Source: Aphelocoma coerulescens (Eukaryota > Chordata > Aves > Passeriformes > Corvidae). Taken from it: a stretch of DNA of 64,000 nt. The notes beneath the pieces were generated by a model. That model searched no databases. It was given only the letters and a program-made list of their open reading frames with translations, and had not been told where the DNA came from. Below, piece after piece: positions 12,901 through 27,057 of the stretch. The translations under genes were made by a program, and so were the position numbers. Each line of letters opens with the position of its first letter. The first letter of the stretch is position 1. The stretch spans positions 7,869,301 through 7,933,300 of the forward strand of contig NW_027184085.1 in NCBI RefSeq assembly GCF_041296385.1, in the 5' to 3' direction.

Positions 12901-14704
12901 GCTCCACTGATCCATCAGGATCCTCAGTACAGGGGTGAATTTCACCTGAAAAGAGTGAAGCCTTCAACATGACAGCAACGCAGCAGCCAAAAATCCTACT
13001 CTAAATGAAATTGGTGACTGGAACTGGAAAGCTTTTGTATATTTGCTAATCAGCATCTTCTTTTTAGAGGCAGAAAGTACAAAAGAATCTCTGCAAATAA
13101 TTAAACACCCTAATTCTGGATTATCTCTGATTAATGAAGAGGAAGACGTGGTATCTCAGGAGCCCGGGAATGCTGGGCTGGGATTATGTCATAATTGATC
13201 CCTGTTGTTTCCAGCCTGAGTTTATCTAGCTCATTTTCTTGTGATTGTCTCCTCTCGGCTCCTTATAAATTAGATCCAACTATTAGCAATAACCATTGGG
13301 CCTTTCCTGAAATACATCCTGAGCAGAGTGCTGAGAGGGCGATGCAAAATGAACAGCTCTTAAGTGTAAGATATTTTTTATATGTATATTATTTTTAGAA
13401 GGGGGTATCACGCCTTTCTTCAATCTCACTTCTATCAGCCTGCAGTGATGCTTTTAGGGACCTTTGGGGTTCATTCTTCTAGTTTGCGAGTTGTATTGCT
13501 CCATTTTTCACCCTTCACTGTACAGATCCAAAAGGGTGTGAAGACCTTCTAAAGATGCTGTAAAGGGGCTGAAGGAGAGCCATCCCACTGTCAGGACTGG
13601 CATCCCCAGAGCTGCGACGTGCACTTCTTCAGGGAAACTGAGAGGGCCTTGCAAATTGATTAAAAGCTCAAAAGTCTTTGGTAGTAATAGAAGGGGATGG
13701 AAGCCAAAAATTCTCAGATCTCTCCCAATCTGTTCCAAAAACCGCCTTAGCATATGGAAATTATCCTTCCTCTCTCTGAGTCAGTTTGCTTGTAGCTGGG
13801 AGTGTTGGCAATACTTTCCCCCACCCTAGAAGTGCATGTAACCCTTTGAAGTGTTGATCACTTCTGCACTCCAGCACATATCCATAAATGCACCTTTCTG
13901 CCCTAAAACCTTACGTAAGAGTTCGGTGTGAGATTCCCCACACAGCAATACAGGCCAGAGTAACACTGCCCACATTTCTCTAATGTCCAGAAGAGAACAC
14001 CTACACAAGCACTGACTTTGCAGCTATGAAAAACTAAGATTCAAGTTTTAGTGGTGGCAGATGATAATCAACACATGGGTACCTCTCCCACCCCTGCTAC
14101 TTCACCAGAAGGTGTCTCATGCTTTGCCAGACCAAAGTGGCTTGGAGCCAAGACAAGCTCTGGGCAGTCTGTCACGGAGCTCTACCAGGCAGTGATATGA
14201 AAAGGTACCTCCTGGATTTGGAGTAACTTGAATGCCTTCTGTACGATTGTTGTGTGGTTGCTTTTATCAAGTATGTGTAGCTTTCCAACAACTTACACAT
14301 GCTTCCATACTGTTTCTCATAACCACAGAGGGAGGAACACTCAGCATTAAGTCTAATACAATTAAAAGAAACAGATGTTCCACCCAATAAATTGAAAGAT
14401 TTGTGCAAGATTCTGCCAAGGAAAGCTGTGGAGGTCAAAACATGGGTAGATTCAAGATGTACTTGCTAAGTTTTTGTCTGTCAGTGCTTATTACAAGCAG
14501 TGTGGGAATTCTGGAAGCAGCTTAGCCTTAAGAGGTCCTCAGTCTGCTGATGACTGGACTCTGGAAAGGACCAGGACACGCTTTTTTGTTATGCTTTTTT
14601 CAAAACCATATTTATTGGTCAGTTCTGAGGACAGGATACTAAGCTAGATAGACTTTCATGGTACCCATGCAAACTTTCTTACGCTCTTCTTTTTCCTCTT
14701 CCAG
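9950..14704 (+). other. CELF4: CELF4 intron within RRM2
   Basis: The intron interrupts the RNP1 region in phase 1. I see no CR1 copy in it. It holds a T16 run near 11300, an interrupted CA tract at 11519-11554 and a stretch at about 13040-13400 with several ATTA cores that may be conserved non-coding DNA. Confidence 0.85.
11519..11554. repeat. Interrupted CA dinucleotide tract
   Basis: Two short (CA)n blocks are separated by GGTTTCGTGCATG. Confidence 0.8.
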
Positions 14705-14784
14705 GGTGTGCATTTGTGAAATACTCTTCACATGCAGAGGCTCAAGCTGCCATCAATGCCTTGCATGGCAGCCAGACAATGCCG
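14705..14784 (+). CDS. CELF4: CELF4 exon, RRM2 RNP1 and helix 2 (80 nt)
   Basis: The acceptor lies behind a strong pyrimidine tract (CTCTTCTTTTTCCTCTTCCAG) and the donor is a good GTGAGT. Two bases complete the Gly codon begun in the previous exon, then 26 codons read [20 protein letters not shown] and on to GSQTMP, ending in phase 0. Gly plus CAFVKYS is the RNP1 motif on beta strand 3, whose aromatic residues stack on RNA bases. [12 protein letters not shown] is helix 2. The 80-nt length fits the family. The exon is not a multiple of three, so skipping it alone would shift the frame and end the protein early. It is therefore expected to be constitutive. Confidence 0.95.
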
Positions 14785-17700
14785 GTGAGTAGCTCTGTAA
14801 CATGGACAAGTGAGGACTGGGCTAGCTCTGGCTGCCCTGTGGCCTGATTGAGGGGGAGAAATGATTTATCTGTGCTCTGAAACTCATCATCCAGGAAGGC
14901 CTAGAGCCTTGGGTGTGCTTAACTCATCAGTGAAAAGGCTGGGATGACATTGTCATTCCTCACAGGCACAGAACCCCAACGGGTGCTGTGTTTTGTCACC
15001 AGCAGTTTTGATGACCTGAAAAAAAGACGTATGGTTCACACATGCCAAAAACTTTGGGTCAGACTCGCCATTAGTGCAGCCTTTCAAGTTTCAGAGGGAT
15101 AAATCAAGTAGAAACTTGTGTCGAAGGGTTTCTTCATTGTCTCTCTTCAAAGAGTCCCTGCCCCTATGCAAAGGATAAGGAACTTTTTGCCAGCATTCAG
15201 CAGAGGGAAGCATGCTCACATAGTGGTAGTAGGAGCTAGAGACAAATCACACAGTGATGGGCACCTTTCACTGTTACTACAAAACCACCAACCTAGGCAT
15301 AAGTGTGGTCCCCTATATCTGCCCTTTGAAAGTGTTTCAGACCAATTACTGGATCTTCCAGGAAACATCTGAGGGATCATTTCACTGGCAAAAATTTCTA
15401 GTCATATGGGGTTTCAAGACTGATTGCTCAAGAAAACAGAAATGGGGTTGTATTTTCTATGCAGATAGATATTTGTACACCATCATGAGACAGAGAAGAA
15501 TGTGAGGCATTCCACTGTCAGTAGGAGAAGAAAATCTGGTACAACTTGTTTTGGTTTATTATAATAGTGTATTATTTTTATTACTAATTATTCACAGTGT
15601 AAATCATGGAAGGCTAAGAAGCATGCTGACAACTTGGAAAGGATACAAGAAAGCTCAATTAAAAATATTTGAGAGTGTAAAATCTCCCTTTCAGTAAGAG
15701 ACTCTAATGTAAATTCATGAATTTATCCAAATAAGTTTAAAGTGGGCCCGACAGATTTTCTCTAGATCTTTGCAGGGATGAAAATGGAAAATTCCTTACA
15801 AGCAAAATGGTTTCTAAAACTAGCAAACCATCAAGATCTCCTTTTTTGGAACCGCATCTTAGACAAATCAGTTTAAAAATGGTACTTGTTTACCCGTGAC
15901 GCTACCCAAAAAAAGTCTCCTCAGAGATGGGGTCTCCACTTTTTTAAGTACTTAAATACTTTTAAGAGTCTCTTCCTAAAAGGCTCCTTCTGATAAAACC
16001 AGATGTTGGGCTTGATGCTGACATCCCATACTGATATATTATGAACATCTTTCCTGATACAGGTTAAAGAGGTACTTCTAATGACTTTCTTTCAAACTTT
16101 GACCCAAAGCGATAGTGTCTATAAGCTGACATCAGAAATTTCAATTCAATAGGGATTGTGGCACCACAGAAAGGTTTAATAAAAAGTCAGTGCTCATCCC
16201 AAAAATCCTGCAAACTCCTGTGACAAAGGTGAGACGAAGACATGAGAGAACAGAAAAAACCCAAGGAGAGTTGAAGATTTTACCTAGATCTAGTATACCC
16301 AAAATATCACCATTCTTCCCCAGCCCCTTCTCTTCCTCCTTTCAGAACCCTGTGGATAACAAAAACGTACTCATCTCACAACCACCTGGAAAAAACTTGT
16401 GTCTCCATCCTGCCAGTACCACCTGAGCTTAGGATATAAAAAAACACCCGAGAATTTGGCCATTTCATGGGTCAGTTTTGTGGGACCATTTGTCCTCTTG
16501 CCTTATCTGACTCAAACACCTGTTAAGAAATATTCTTTAATAACCAGACCTGGGCATCTGAAAAAGCACCACAATTTTACCAATACTAGATGCCCATTCC
16601 AGAGTCAGAATCAAGTTTCCACAGCTTCACAAGCTTCCATGGATTGGCTGAACGAATTACTTTCCTCCTCTTCAGTATGAGCTAAGTTCCATGGCATCCC
16701 CGTGTGTCTCCCATGAGATGTAAGCAGGTGCAACCCTGCTACCACATCTTTGCAGATCCGTGAGGACCTGCAGAGTGACCAACACTCAGTAAGGCAGGAA
16801 GCACAACAGGTTTTTCCCACAGTGGCTCAAAATTTCTAAGGCTCTTCGAATGAGATAGGCCAAATCCTGCCAGGATCTCTGTGCCCATTCTCGTTTTCAT
16901 GGTACTTCGGGATGTGCGGCGTCATTCAGGACTCACTTGGATGTTCACAGGGAAATGCAGCCACCTCGTGGTGAGATGCAGGTGCAGCCCATCGTCCTTG
17001 GGAAGGAGGGGGGCATTGCTGCCATATTCCTTCGGCCCCCTTCCACTCCTCTCGCCGCTAGGACTGGCCTCATTTGTCCGGTTGCAGCGCCAACTCTACG
17101 TTGTTCCTGTGGTTCAGCCAATTTCAGCATCTCTTGGTTTGTCCTCGTGTACCACCAACAGGGTATCCATCACCATTCTCGTCAGGTCTCAAGCCGTTCA
17201 TTCCTGCGGCAGACTCCTGTTTCTCCACAGCTGTCAGGATTATTGCTCTACTGTGACTTCCTGTTCACACAACATATGTTGCCTAATAGTTTCAATAGGA
17301 AAGTTTCTTTTATGAAAGTTCTCTTCTTTCTTATTTTTTTTTAATTAACCTTACCTTGGACAAGTGCCTGACCACCAGCCATTACAATCCCATTTCTCTA
17401 TGCAAGGCACTTGTTTCTCCTAAGGGTCCACCAAGTCTAAAGCTTTCCAATATTTACACAATCCATTTCCTCTAGAAATAAGCTACCCAAAATCCCCTAT
17501 TTTGAGCAGGCGCAAAGTTCCTTCTATACCTACCTGTCAAGAGAGCTTCCTTTTTGTCTTTTTAGATCATATTTTCTACCAGATCATCAGCTTTATGTGA
17601 GTGTTTTACTGGATCTCTATATCATCCTTTATAAGAGATCGTAATTTTTACGTACTTTTGCTTGTATTCATAATATATTTATAACAATTATATATCCTGT

Positions 17701-18247
17701 ACTTTTAGCTTTGATTACCCCATCCCCTCCTGTCTCTGTTTCCCATCCATATGGGGATGTAAACAGGTCTCCTTGTATCATTCTCTTCCCTTCCTCATCC
17801 AAGCCTTGTCCCTAACAGCCTTATCCACCAACACAAATTCAGCTGCTATTGCTGTAGTGACAGCTTGCAGATCTAACTTATCTGCTTCAGGACTGACTCC
17901 TGTCCAAACCAAAATCTTGGTCTGTCTTTCCAGCATCTTCTGGTGGATGTTTAGCTGTCAGAACAAGCTCAATATGTATAAAACAGAGCTCTTGAACTTT
18001 TCTACCCAAAACCTGTCTTTTCTCTCCTCCACCTCCGTTCTCAATCACTGTGGACAATATTATCATCCTACCTATCAGTCATGCTCCTTCATAGGCATCA
18101 TCTTCAGCTTGGTTCTCTCCTTTTCCCCATATCTTCATATCTGGGCAACAGCCAAATGTTGAAGAGTCATTCTGCAGAACACATCCTACAAATCTAAGAC
18201 ATGGCCTTGTCCATCCACCCACACAGAACAAACTCTTCTCCACAATT

Positions 18248-18550
18248 CATAGAACTATCATAGAATGGTTTGGGTTGAAAGGGACCTTAAAGATCATCTA
18301 CATGTCCACTAGCATGAGTAGAGACACTTTGAACTGGCTTGCTCAAGGCCTTGTCCAGCCAGGCCTTGGTCACTGCCAGGGATGGAGCATCCGCAGCTTC
18401 TCTGGGCCACCTGTTCCACTGCCTCACCACCCTCACAGTAACAAATTTTCTCCTAATAGCTGACCTAAGCCTGCCCTTTTTCAGTCTAAAGCCATTCACC
18501 CTTGTGCTGTCACTACAGACCTTTGTCAAAAGCAAGTGTGCTTTTTAGCT
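18248..18550 (-). mobile_element. CR1 LINE fragment, minus strand
   Basis: The copy starts with CATAGAATGGTTTGGGTTGA and AAGGGACCTTAAAGATCATCT. It continues through the usual CR1 3' UTR: GGGCCACCTGTTCCACTGCC, CTCACAGTAACAAATTT and a GTGCTGTCACTACAGACCTT-like end. It is 5'-truncated and lies within the 17.6-kb intron. Confidence 0.93.
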
Positions 18551-19657
18551 AGTTTTAGGCATCAGTTTGCTATGGTCCTCCAGCTCCAAAATAGTGATTC
18601 TTCATCCAGAGTGAAACTTAGAGTGAAAAAAGGACCAGTACTGCTTAAAAACTAAAGCTAAAGCCAGTGCATCTTAGAGTGAATACTTAACTTTACATGC
18701 AATGCAGGGAGACCTGAAAAATGTCCTGGATGTTTGTTGCCCAGATAAAGAATTTGGGATTCAGAAACCAGCCATCCTGCAGCACGGTCCCCTGACTCCT
18801 GTTCCATTAGATGTGCTGTGAACTTGCTTAACACACAAATTGTCAGCACTATGTTCATTCTACATCTTTCTTTAATTAATGATGTTTAAGGCCATTAGGA
18901 CCTCCAGGCTCCTGTAAGGTGGTTTCCCTCACCACACAGACCAAATCCTGTCTTCTTTTTACTATTGAAGCCTGCAGCAGCTTGGGCAAAACACTGCATT
19001 TCTTCTGCATCCAGGCAATAGCATCCCAAGTCTATCTACAGCTGGCTGAACATCTTCCATGAAAACTATTTTTCAGATGGAATCCTTGGTTTTGTGAAAA
19101 GGGAAAATGTGAGACTTGGATACAAGCACTGAACAGACATCTGCCTTTCAGAGAAAGATTCAGCTTAGTCAAACTTTGTAGAAACAGAAGTGTTGGAATA
19201 CACAACTTTGTTAACTTGGGGGCTTTCATTTCAATATTTTTCTGTGCAGCTCTTATCAACACAAATGACAAAGCCAACTTCAAATCTCTGTTCAGGAACC
19301 ACCTACATTAAATTATGCAATTATTGCTCAGTTTTGTTAGATGACATATGGATTAGCTCTCTAGTTGTTGTATTTTACACTTTTTATTAATCAAGAAAAT
19401 ATGAATGGCATAACACCTTGAATGAGGTTGATTTTGAGCCTCTGCCTATCTTGTTTCCTGGAAGTCCACCCATAGCACAAAATTCCCAGCCAAACATAGT
19501 CAGGTGAAAGAATTGCTTTCTTTCCTTAGACAATGTAGAATCTATCCCCTCATAGGGTAAGAGATTTTTTTTTGCCATTATTAAGATAAAGGAATTTGTC
19601 ACCTGTTTGGCTTATCAAGTAAGAGTGACGTTATTATGAGATTATCACTGCCCCAAG

Positions 19658-19762
19658 AATCATAGAATCACAGAATGGTTTGGGTAGGAAGAGACCCTAA
19701 AGATCATCTAGTTCCAACACCCTGGCATGGGCAGAGATGCCTGGCACTAAACCAGGACTTAC
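19658..19762 (-). mobile_element. Short CR1 LINE 3' end, minus strand
   Basis: AATCATAGAATCACAGAATG, then GGTTTGGGTAGGAAGAGACC and AAAGATCATCTAGTTCCAAC, are the reverse complement of the CR1 terminus. Only about 105 bp remain recognisable. Confidence 0.9.
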
Positions 19763-21682
19763 AAGTGTCTTTGTCCTGTGCAGTGGCCTCTTTCAAACTA
19801 ATGGCAAATGGGGGTTCTCATCTTCCATCTGGCATCCCACCAAGGAAACCACCCCCAGCTCACATTAATGATGGCTGCTGTTATTGCTGTGCATTCCCGT
19901 GGTGCAGCTACGACTTTGCAAAGCTCTGTGAAGCTGCCTTCAGACACAGCCCCACTGTGGAAACTGGCTGAGCAGCTGTGCTCACCCCCCACCAACACAG
20001 CAGAGGAATATTTAGGTGAATTAGGGGTGGAGGGGAAAGCAGCACAGAGTCTGCAGAAGCAGCTCTGAGCAGGTGGAGAGAAGGAGGAAAATGGGCCTTT
20101 GTGGGCACAATGAAGCTGCAGTCCGGGTGCTGTGCTCACAGAGTGGTGGGGAAACAGATTTTGCAGGAGCAGGCTGCACCAAAGTGCTGACTTGGCAGGA
20201 AGTCCCTGGGAGGAGCAGCCTGGTGGCTCCGGTGAGTGGGGGGCCACAATGCCGTAGATCAGCTGAGGTATTTTTAACAATTATTTTGATATAAACAGCT
20301 CTGAACTTGAGGAGCTCCATGTAAATGGGAAGCAGTGGGGCTTGTAATTAGATTTGTGTACACTTTCATAAATTGCTGGAAAACATCAAAGCCGTGATAG
20401 AAGGCTGTGGTGCACTTTATTTCCTTCTTCTGTTCTTCTGTTAATTGAATGGTTGATGTGTGGATAGGAAGTGTTGGCTTCGCAGAGTACTATTTACAGA
20501 CCCGCTGACAGCTGCACTGTGAAAATTAACAGGAACAGAGCAGCCTCTGTCACAGCTCTTCCCATGAGGGACTTGCTTCAAATTAGATCATTTCTTTCAT
20601 AGGAGAAACTTTCCTCATTGCTCCTCCCTTCTTCACAAATACGCACACACATCCAGCTGCACGCTCCCCTTCTCCCCTCAGGCTCATGGCAGCCTTTAGT
20701 GCTCAGAAGGGTTTGTCATTTCCACAAAGTTGGGGTAGTTAGGCTGCTGTTTAAAACTTGCAGCGCATTCCATTTCCAGCAAGATACATTCTTCAGGAAG
20801 ACATCCAAATCTGTGAGCTGGGTGTGTGGAGCCACAGCTTCATGTTTGCAGGTCTCACATCAACTAGAACATTCTTTTCACCCTCCTAGAAACTCTAGTA
20901 GACATCCTCTCAGACTACTACTGTTGGAAATGTGATTACTGTTGTTCCTAGAGGAAATTGCTGTGTGCTAAACACCATAAAAACCTCTGACAGGACAGTT
21001 CCTACACTCAGCAGTTTACTAACTACAGGCTGGGGTTAACCTGGCTGGATGAATTACTTCAAAGTGTCAGTCAAAGTATAAAACTTCAAGGTCACCTACA
21101 CTTTTGTTACAGTTGATGGAGAGGGACTAGGACCTGAGAGAGACTGTCTTGAGTAGCTGAGGATTTAGAATTGGTGCCCAAAATGGCTGCAATTAGATCA
21201 TGTGAATGTCTCTATAATAGACAACACACATGAGAGAAGCAAAAGAAGCAATACTAAAATGTTTGGGAGTAAACTAGTCTTTTACATAATTAATCTATAT
21301 GTTTAGCCTGTTCTTAGCCAAGTGACAGCAGTTCCTTTACCTGGTTCCAGGAGAAAAGTAATAACCGGTGAACACTTGACAATCTAAATCTTAATATTTA
21401 TTGACATCTGGAAAATACAGAATTAAGAACATCAAAATTGAAGCCTTCAGTTCACCACCTCACTTCCCAGAAACGTCTTCGAAACATCCTAGTTTTGAAG
21501 AGAACCATAGACAAACCCATAGTATAAACAGATAACAATTAACCAGACCACGATTCAGAGTATTAATTAACCAACAAAATTTACTCTCATTGAGATTCCA
21601 GCATGGGCTCAAGTCCTCAATTAATGAAAGCCATGTGAGAGACAGTAGAGAGTCACTGAGCCCCTCAGGCTCTCAGGGTAAA

Positions 21683-22045
21683 TAGAATCACAGAATCATA
21701 GAAGCATCAAAGTTGGAAGAGATCTTTAAGTCCAACTATCAACCCAGGACCACCATTATAACTCCTAAACCACATTACCCAGTGCCAGACCCAGATGCCC
21801 CCTAAATACCTCCAGGGATGCTGACTCCACCAGAGCAACTTATTCCAACGCCTGACCACCCTAACAGTGATATTTTTCTAATATTTAATCTGAATCTCTC
21901 CTGTCTCCGCTTAAGGCCATTTCCTCTGGTCTTCCACTGCAAGCATAGTAGAAAAGACCCGTCCCCACCTCTCTATAACCTCCTTTCAGGTAGTTGTAGA
22001 GGGCCACGAGGTCTCCCCTTGAGCCCCCTCTTCTTGAAACTAAAA
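21683..22045 (-). mobile_element. CR1 LINE fragment, minus strand
   Basis: The copy opens with AGAATCACAGAATCATAGAA and AAGTTGGAAGAGATCTTTAA. The later blocks (CCTCCAGGGATGCTGACTCC, CTCTGGTCTTCCACTGC-like and GGGCCACGAGGTCTCCCCTT) are typical of a CR1 subfamily 3' region. Its body differs from that of the copies at 18248 and 19658, suggesting a different subfamily. Confidence 0.92.
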
Positions 22046-24276
22046 TAGGAAATGGAAAATGCATTAGACTTTTCTTTTACATGACCACAGAAACATAAAG
22101 AGATTTTCAAAGGTAATCCAGGCTGAAGGTTGATGACACTCCAGCATCTAAGTGTCCGTCATGATTCATACCTGATTTTGCCTGAAAGTTAATTGCCCAA
22201 AGTCACAAAGTCTAGGGCAGAGCGAGGCAGCATCACAGCCAGTCCTGTCCAGATTAATGCAGAAGGCTGAGGCCTGGTTTTACACTATTGATGTTAGAGA
22301 AGTTGATGGATGAAACTGGAGATGTTGACTCTGACCCTTTTTTTTCCTCTTTTCTGTTGATCTTGCACTCTCTAAAGAACACACACTCCTTGCAATGTCT
22401 TTGTGTAACACAGAGGCTGGCTTGTTTAACTCAGGGCAAAACATGGCACACCCATTCCTTCTATGAAAAAATAGTAATACCTTAGGAACCCATTCATAAC
22501 TCACCAGCAGCAGGCCTGGCCCTCTTTCCAGTAATGAATGATTTTTTTGAATATGCTCCTTAAACATCATCTATAAAGGTATGCTGTCCTTAAGGATGAA
22601 AAAAGCAGTGGATATGTAATACCTACATGTTAAGTTTGCAGCCACTTCTATCACCAAAGTCCAGTGACTCTTGATAGCCCATCTTTGCTTTCCTTTGGGC
22701 AGTGGGTTCTGATGGAGGGGGAATAAACCTCCATCAAGACTGCTGATTCTACAAGCTTTGGGACAGCAGCTTCCCAGTGTTGCCATCATTTCCCTTAATT
22801 CTTCCTATACAAAATAAAATTGTAAGACTGTGTTACCTGCCTCTCCCATCGTTTCATAAATTAACTCATTATCATGTTTCTGGGTCCCAGAGTAGAAATC
22901 CAGGCATCCCGGCTGCCTTACAGGGTGTGTGAATCATGCTAGCACCAAAGACGGCCTTCACTTCTCTGGTTACATCTCCAAAACCACACAGTCATCCCCC
23001 AGGACATCGACGTGACCTGTGGGACATGACAGGCATCACTGCACATCCTCCCTGGGCTCCTCTGCTCCCTCTGACCCACAGCATTCACCACCTCCAAATG
23101 GGATACAAGCAATAACTGCTTGTGAGTGACACTACTTCATTCTAGAAAAAAAGATTTAATTGGCACCTGCCCATCCCTTCAAGGGTCCAGTGGGAGATGG
23201 GCATTAAATCAGCAGGTGTGGAGGTGGCCATGGGAAAGCAGGAACAGGATCAGGCAACTGCTGAGAGTTGCCCAGATCTTGGTGATAACAGCAGCCCCTG
23301 CAATTCTTGTTCCACTCTGTCTACTCTGGGTGAGATTAGGACATGTGGGGGCTAAAATAATTCATAAGCAATGACATTTCTGGGATATCAGAGACATTGA
23401 TAAGCCTCCAGCCTGGGAGACATAAAACAGTCCCTGCCTGCCAAGGGAGTTCTTGGCCTACTGGAGGTAGCTCCACTGGGCATCACCACCTTCCTCTAAT
23501 AAGGATTAAAGATGTCAGCATTGTCTTTACCTCTCTGCTTGCTTTGGGGGTATTTCTTTCTTCCTCCTTTTCTCTTCATGTATCTTTTGATCTAAGCTTC
23601 ATTTATATCCATGGGAACTTCCTACATAGTTAAGTAGGCTCTGGATCAGCATTAAGTCATGCTGGATGCTTCTCATTTTTTCCCATTAATTCACTCCTTC
23701 CCAGCCTTGCTCAGGTGTGTGGTCTGGATTGATAACACACATTCTTGTGAAGAAAACAGAAAGATCTTAGGAACTGATAGATTTCTATCCCTATCCAAAA
23801 CATAGCATTAGGTGGTGCAGGAGTTGTTACCCAAATGGGTTTTCCAAAGCTCAAAATGAATCTTTAGAAGACAAAGATGTATTTAGATCAAAACAATGAC
23901 TTTCAAAAAAGACTCTCAATTGAAGCTCACACAAATTCATGAATGCGAAGCATCCTACCAGACACCAAAGTCTCCACCTCAGATGTCCACTGGCAAGTGA
24001 AATCATGTAGAAGAACATGCTGAACTTGCCATCCCAAAATGTCTGTCTGGTTGGTGCTCACAGGAACAGTGTTTGTGAAGGTCACATGTTTCAGTCTCAG
24101 TGGGGTGGAATGCAGCAAGGGCAGATCCTTCAACGTAAACCAACTTCTTGTTTCACCAAAACCCAGGAGAGCTTCACTGAATTTACACCATTTCACATCT
24201 TCACTTGATCATCTGCTTCTCTATATGAAAGCATGGGTGATGCCTTCCTGAAAGCAGAATATTTTCTCAATTAACT

Positions 24277-24335
24277 ATGGAATCATAGAAAAGTTTGAGT
24301 TAGAAGCGAACTTTAAAGCTCATCTGGTCCAAGCC
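24277..24335 (-). mobile_element. Very short CR1 LINE 3' end, minus strand
   Basis: About 60 bp starting ATGGAATCATAGAAAAGTTT and continuing GAACTTTAAAGCTCATCTGGTCC match the CR1 terminus in reverse complement. The copy is strongly truncated and diverged. Confidence 0.75.
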
Positions 24336-27057
24336 ATGGCTGGACAGTGCTTGGAGATCTTCTGTTTAAATATGCTGCAGAAATTCAAATCTTTTACTAT
24401 CTCAGTTGAGCAACATGGTTTACACCACAATAGCCTGGAGTCTTGCAGCATGACAGGGATCTGGGATGCACAGTCATGTGCAGGCTGTTGGCAACACAGC
24501 GCCACGGAAATGTTTTGTGTCACATTAACAGCTGAAATGTATCTGCCCAGCTTGCCAGCCCTTCCTCAACATCTCTTTTTTTTTTCCCCAGTCATCATAA
24601 GCTGTTCATGTCCTCATACTGACCTGCCAAAGAGGTGTGGAGCTCTTGTGAGCAGAGTCCTGAAGCATCAGGAGCTCCATTCCTGGTTGAAATGCTACTT
24701 CACTTTGACAATAGTCAATTCACTTTATGACTCTGGAATAATTCCACTTCTCTTATTTTCATCCTTGTGTGTTTAACTGAATGCAAAGATCATTCATGGG
24801 GCTCTATGCTGCAGCTACCAAGGACTTCCTGAATAGTAATAATAATTATTTTAAAAATTATGCTTTTTTTTTTGGTGTAAGGATATTTTCAGGGGAAGTA
24901 TATTATTTAGTTAATATGGAGCTAAACATACCTAATCTTCCAAACTACTCTTATTGGAAAGGGGAAATTTACAACATTTTCTTTTGGATTCTGGATTTTA
25001 AGTTTTTCTTCAAATAGACAAAAGAAGAATTATTTATTTCTTTCATAGTCCTAAATAACAGGAAAGAATTTCTAGTCTGTTGGTATAACAATACCTTCCT
25101 GTTGTAACCACTAAACTCTGCCTAGCAGGCTGCTGCGGCCTGAAAGCTCAGTGAGGGTTTCCCAGGGCCATGCAATTAATCGCATCCCAGAGTCCATTTT
25201 GGACAGCCCTGTGATCTGGCTCCGGCAGCCAGCAGCGTTACAACGCGGTGGATGGCAAAGAAGGTAGAGAAGGGTCTCTCATGAAGGTTTGAGATGGCTT
25301 TAAGCACACCTTGTCCCCAAAATGCTCAGAGGCAGAGAAACAGCGTGGTCTGGGTGTGGGGTGGTTTTGTCAGGGGCCCAGGGGCGGTCCCTGGGCAAGG
25401 TTGGGGTACAGGAGCAAATAGGGAGAAACCGAGGGAGTGGCCAAGGCTAGGGAGGGAACAGGGGGAGCATCCAGAATCAGGGGGTTAAAAGGCCGCCACA
25501 CCTTCTGTTTCATAACGCATTAAGGAAAGTGAATGATTTTGTGAGGACTTTTATCATTCATAGACTGAGCTGAAAAATGCAGAAGTGCTTGAAGAACTCG
25601 GCTTTTAAGTTTAGGTTTTTCAGATATCTGGATTTGATTCGAGAGGCCTACAAACACCTGGGTTATATATTGAGTTCTTCCTAATTAGAACTGGGTACAC
25701 TGACACCAGGACTCAATGATTCTGTTGCCCTGTGGAAAGCAATAACTTTAGCTCTGAGAGATACCTGGTAAGTAGTGTATGGGCAAATAAAGCCTAAATC
25801 AGCTTCCACTCCAAATAAATTAACAGCTCTGGAGACCTGTGAAGGGAAGTACCTGCAGCAACTCTCTCTGCTTAGACATTGCATGAAGAATCTCCTCTAC
25901 TGAGGGAGCAGTATTATCAAAGGGTCCATCACTACAGTCCTGGATGAATGCTTCCTTTCCCCTCTCCATCTCTGTCACTCTCAAGTGTGTCTAAACCAGC
26001 TCTCAGGACTGTACAGTGGAAATAGCTCCTAGTGACTGCTGTCCTACTCATCTTTCAGATGAGACATGAAATTGAAGCCCTGAGTGCAGAAAAACAACAT
26101 ATTTCACAAGATGGGAGGGAAGTTAGTCCTGGTCTTTTGGTCACCTTCCAGCCTGGGTAATTACATTTCTGCCTAGCTGAAATTCCCACTGCTCTACAGT
26201 TTAATTGGACAGTAGTTTCTTTTTTGCTTGCCTAAAGTCCCAGGTTGGGGTCAAACCCCACTGTCTAATTCAGCAGCCCTCTTTTCAGTAGAGCTGCATA
26301 GGCATTTCCAAAAAAATCCAAATTTGTTTTCAGACTTAGGGGACATCATACCAAATGCCCTGAGATGACAGAGCCCAAAGCAAAGACATCCTCCTTTGGC
26401 TTTTGGACCTTAACATCAAGGATCCTTGTGTGGAAACATTACCCTGATTGTCTTGCTGAAGGTCAGCATCCTCCCAGCTCTGCTTTGTAGCCACAAAGGG
26501 AGTGCTAAGGCAAAATTTCTACCGCAAGCAAACCCATTTCTGTGGCGACACTTAGGAACACACCCATTGCCCAAAAGTGAAGCATCCAGCAGCACCTACT
26601 CATTTAAGCATCTTCATGTTCACGGCTGACATTTTGGAAGGTATTTTATAGGATCTGGACATTCAGGTCTCTTATACTCGAGAGCTTTAGTCACTGGAAC
26701 TTTAATACAACAGACTTTTTAAAAATATTTTTGGCCCAGAACTTGTACCTGGCTCCATTTGAGCTAACAAAGATGTAAAAGTCCACCTATATGAGAGACC
26801 CTTGTGTTAAAGTACTTAAATGTATGTTTGCCTCCAGCAGGGGATTCACTAAGCTAAAAGTGAAACACAGTTTAATGACTTTGTAAAATTAGGCCCAGAT
26901 TAATCAGTTTTGAAGGAAAAAGGTATCTAATCATCTGTGGGGACTAGTAACCTACTGAATCAGAGCAGATTTATACAGCTGAAAGGAAAAGGAAATATTC
27001 AGGCATATATTCTGCAAGGCTAGACCCTCACAGAACTTTTCCTAGGAATAATGTTCT

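Noticed and set aside
16881..17344. Two overlapping ORFs of 144 and 135 codons
   Set aside because: They overlap in different frames, have no recognisable domain and lie in an intron of the same-strand gene. Chance is sufficient.
19798..20280. 160-codon minus-strand ORF
   Set aside because: The sequence is low complexity (Ser/Pro/Leu/Ala) with no family resemblance, and no promoter or splice context was seen.
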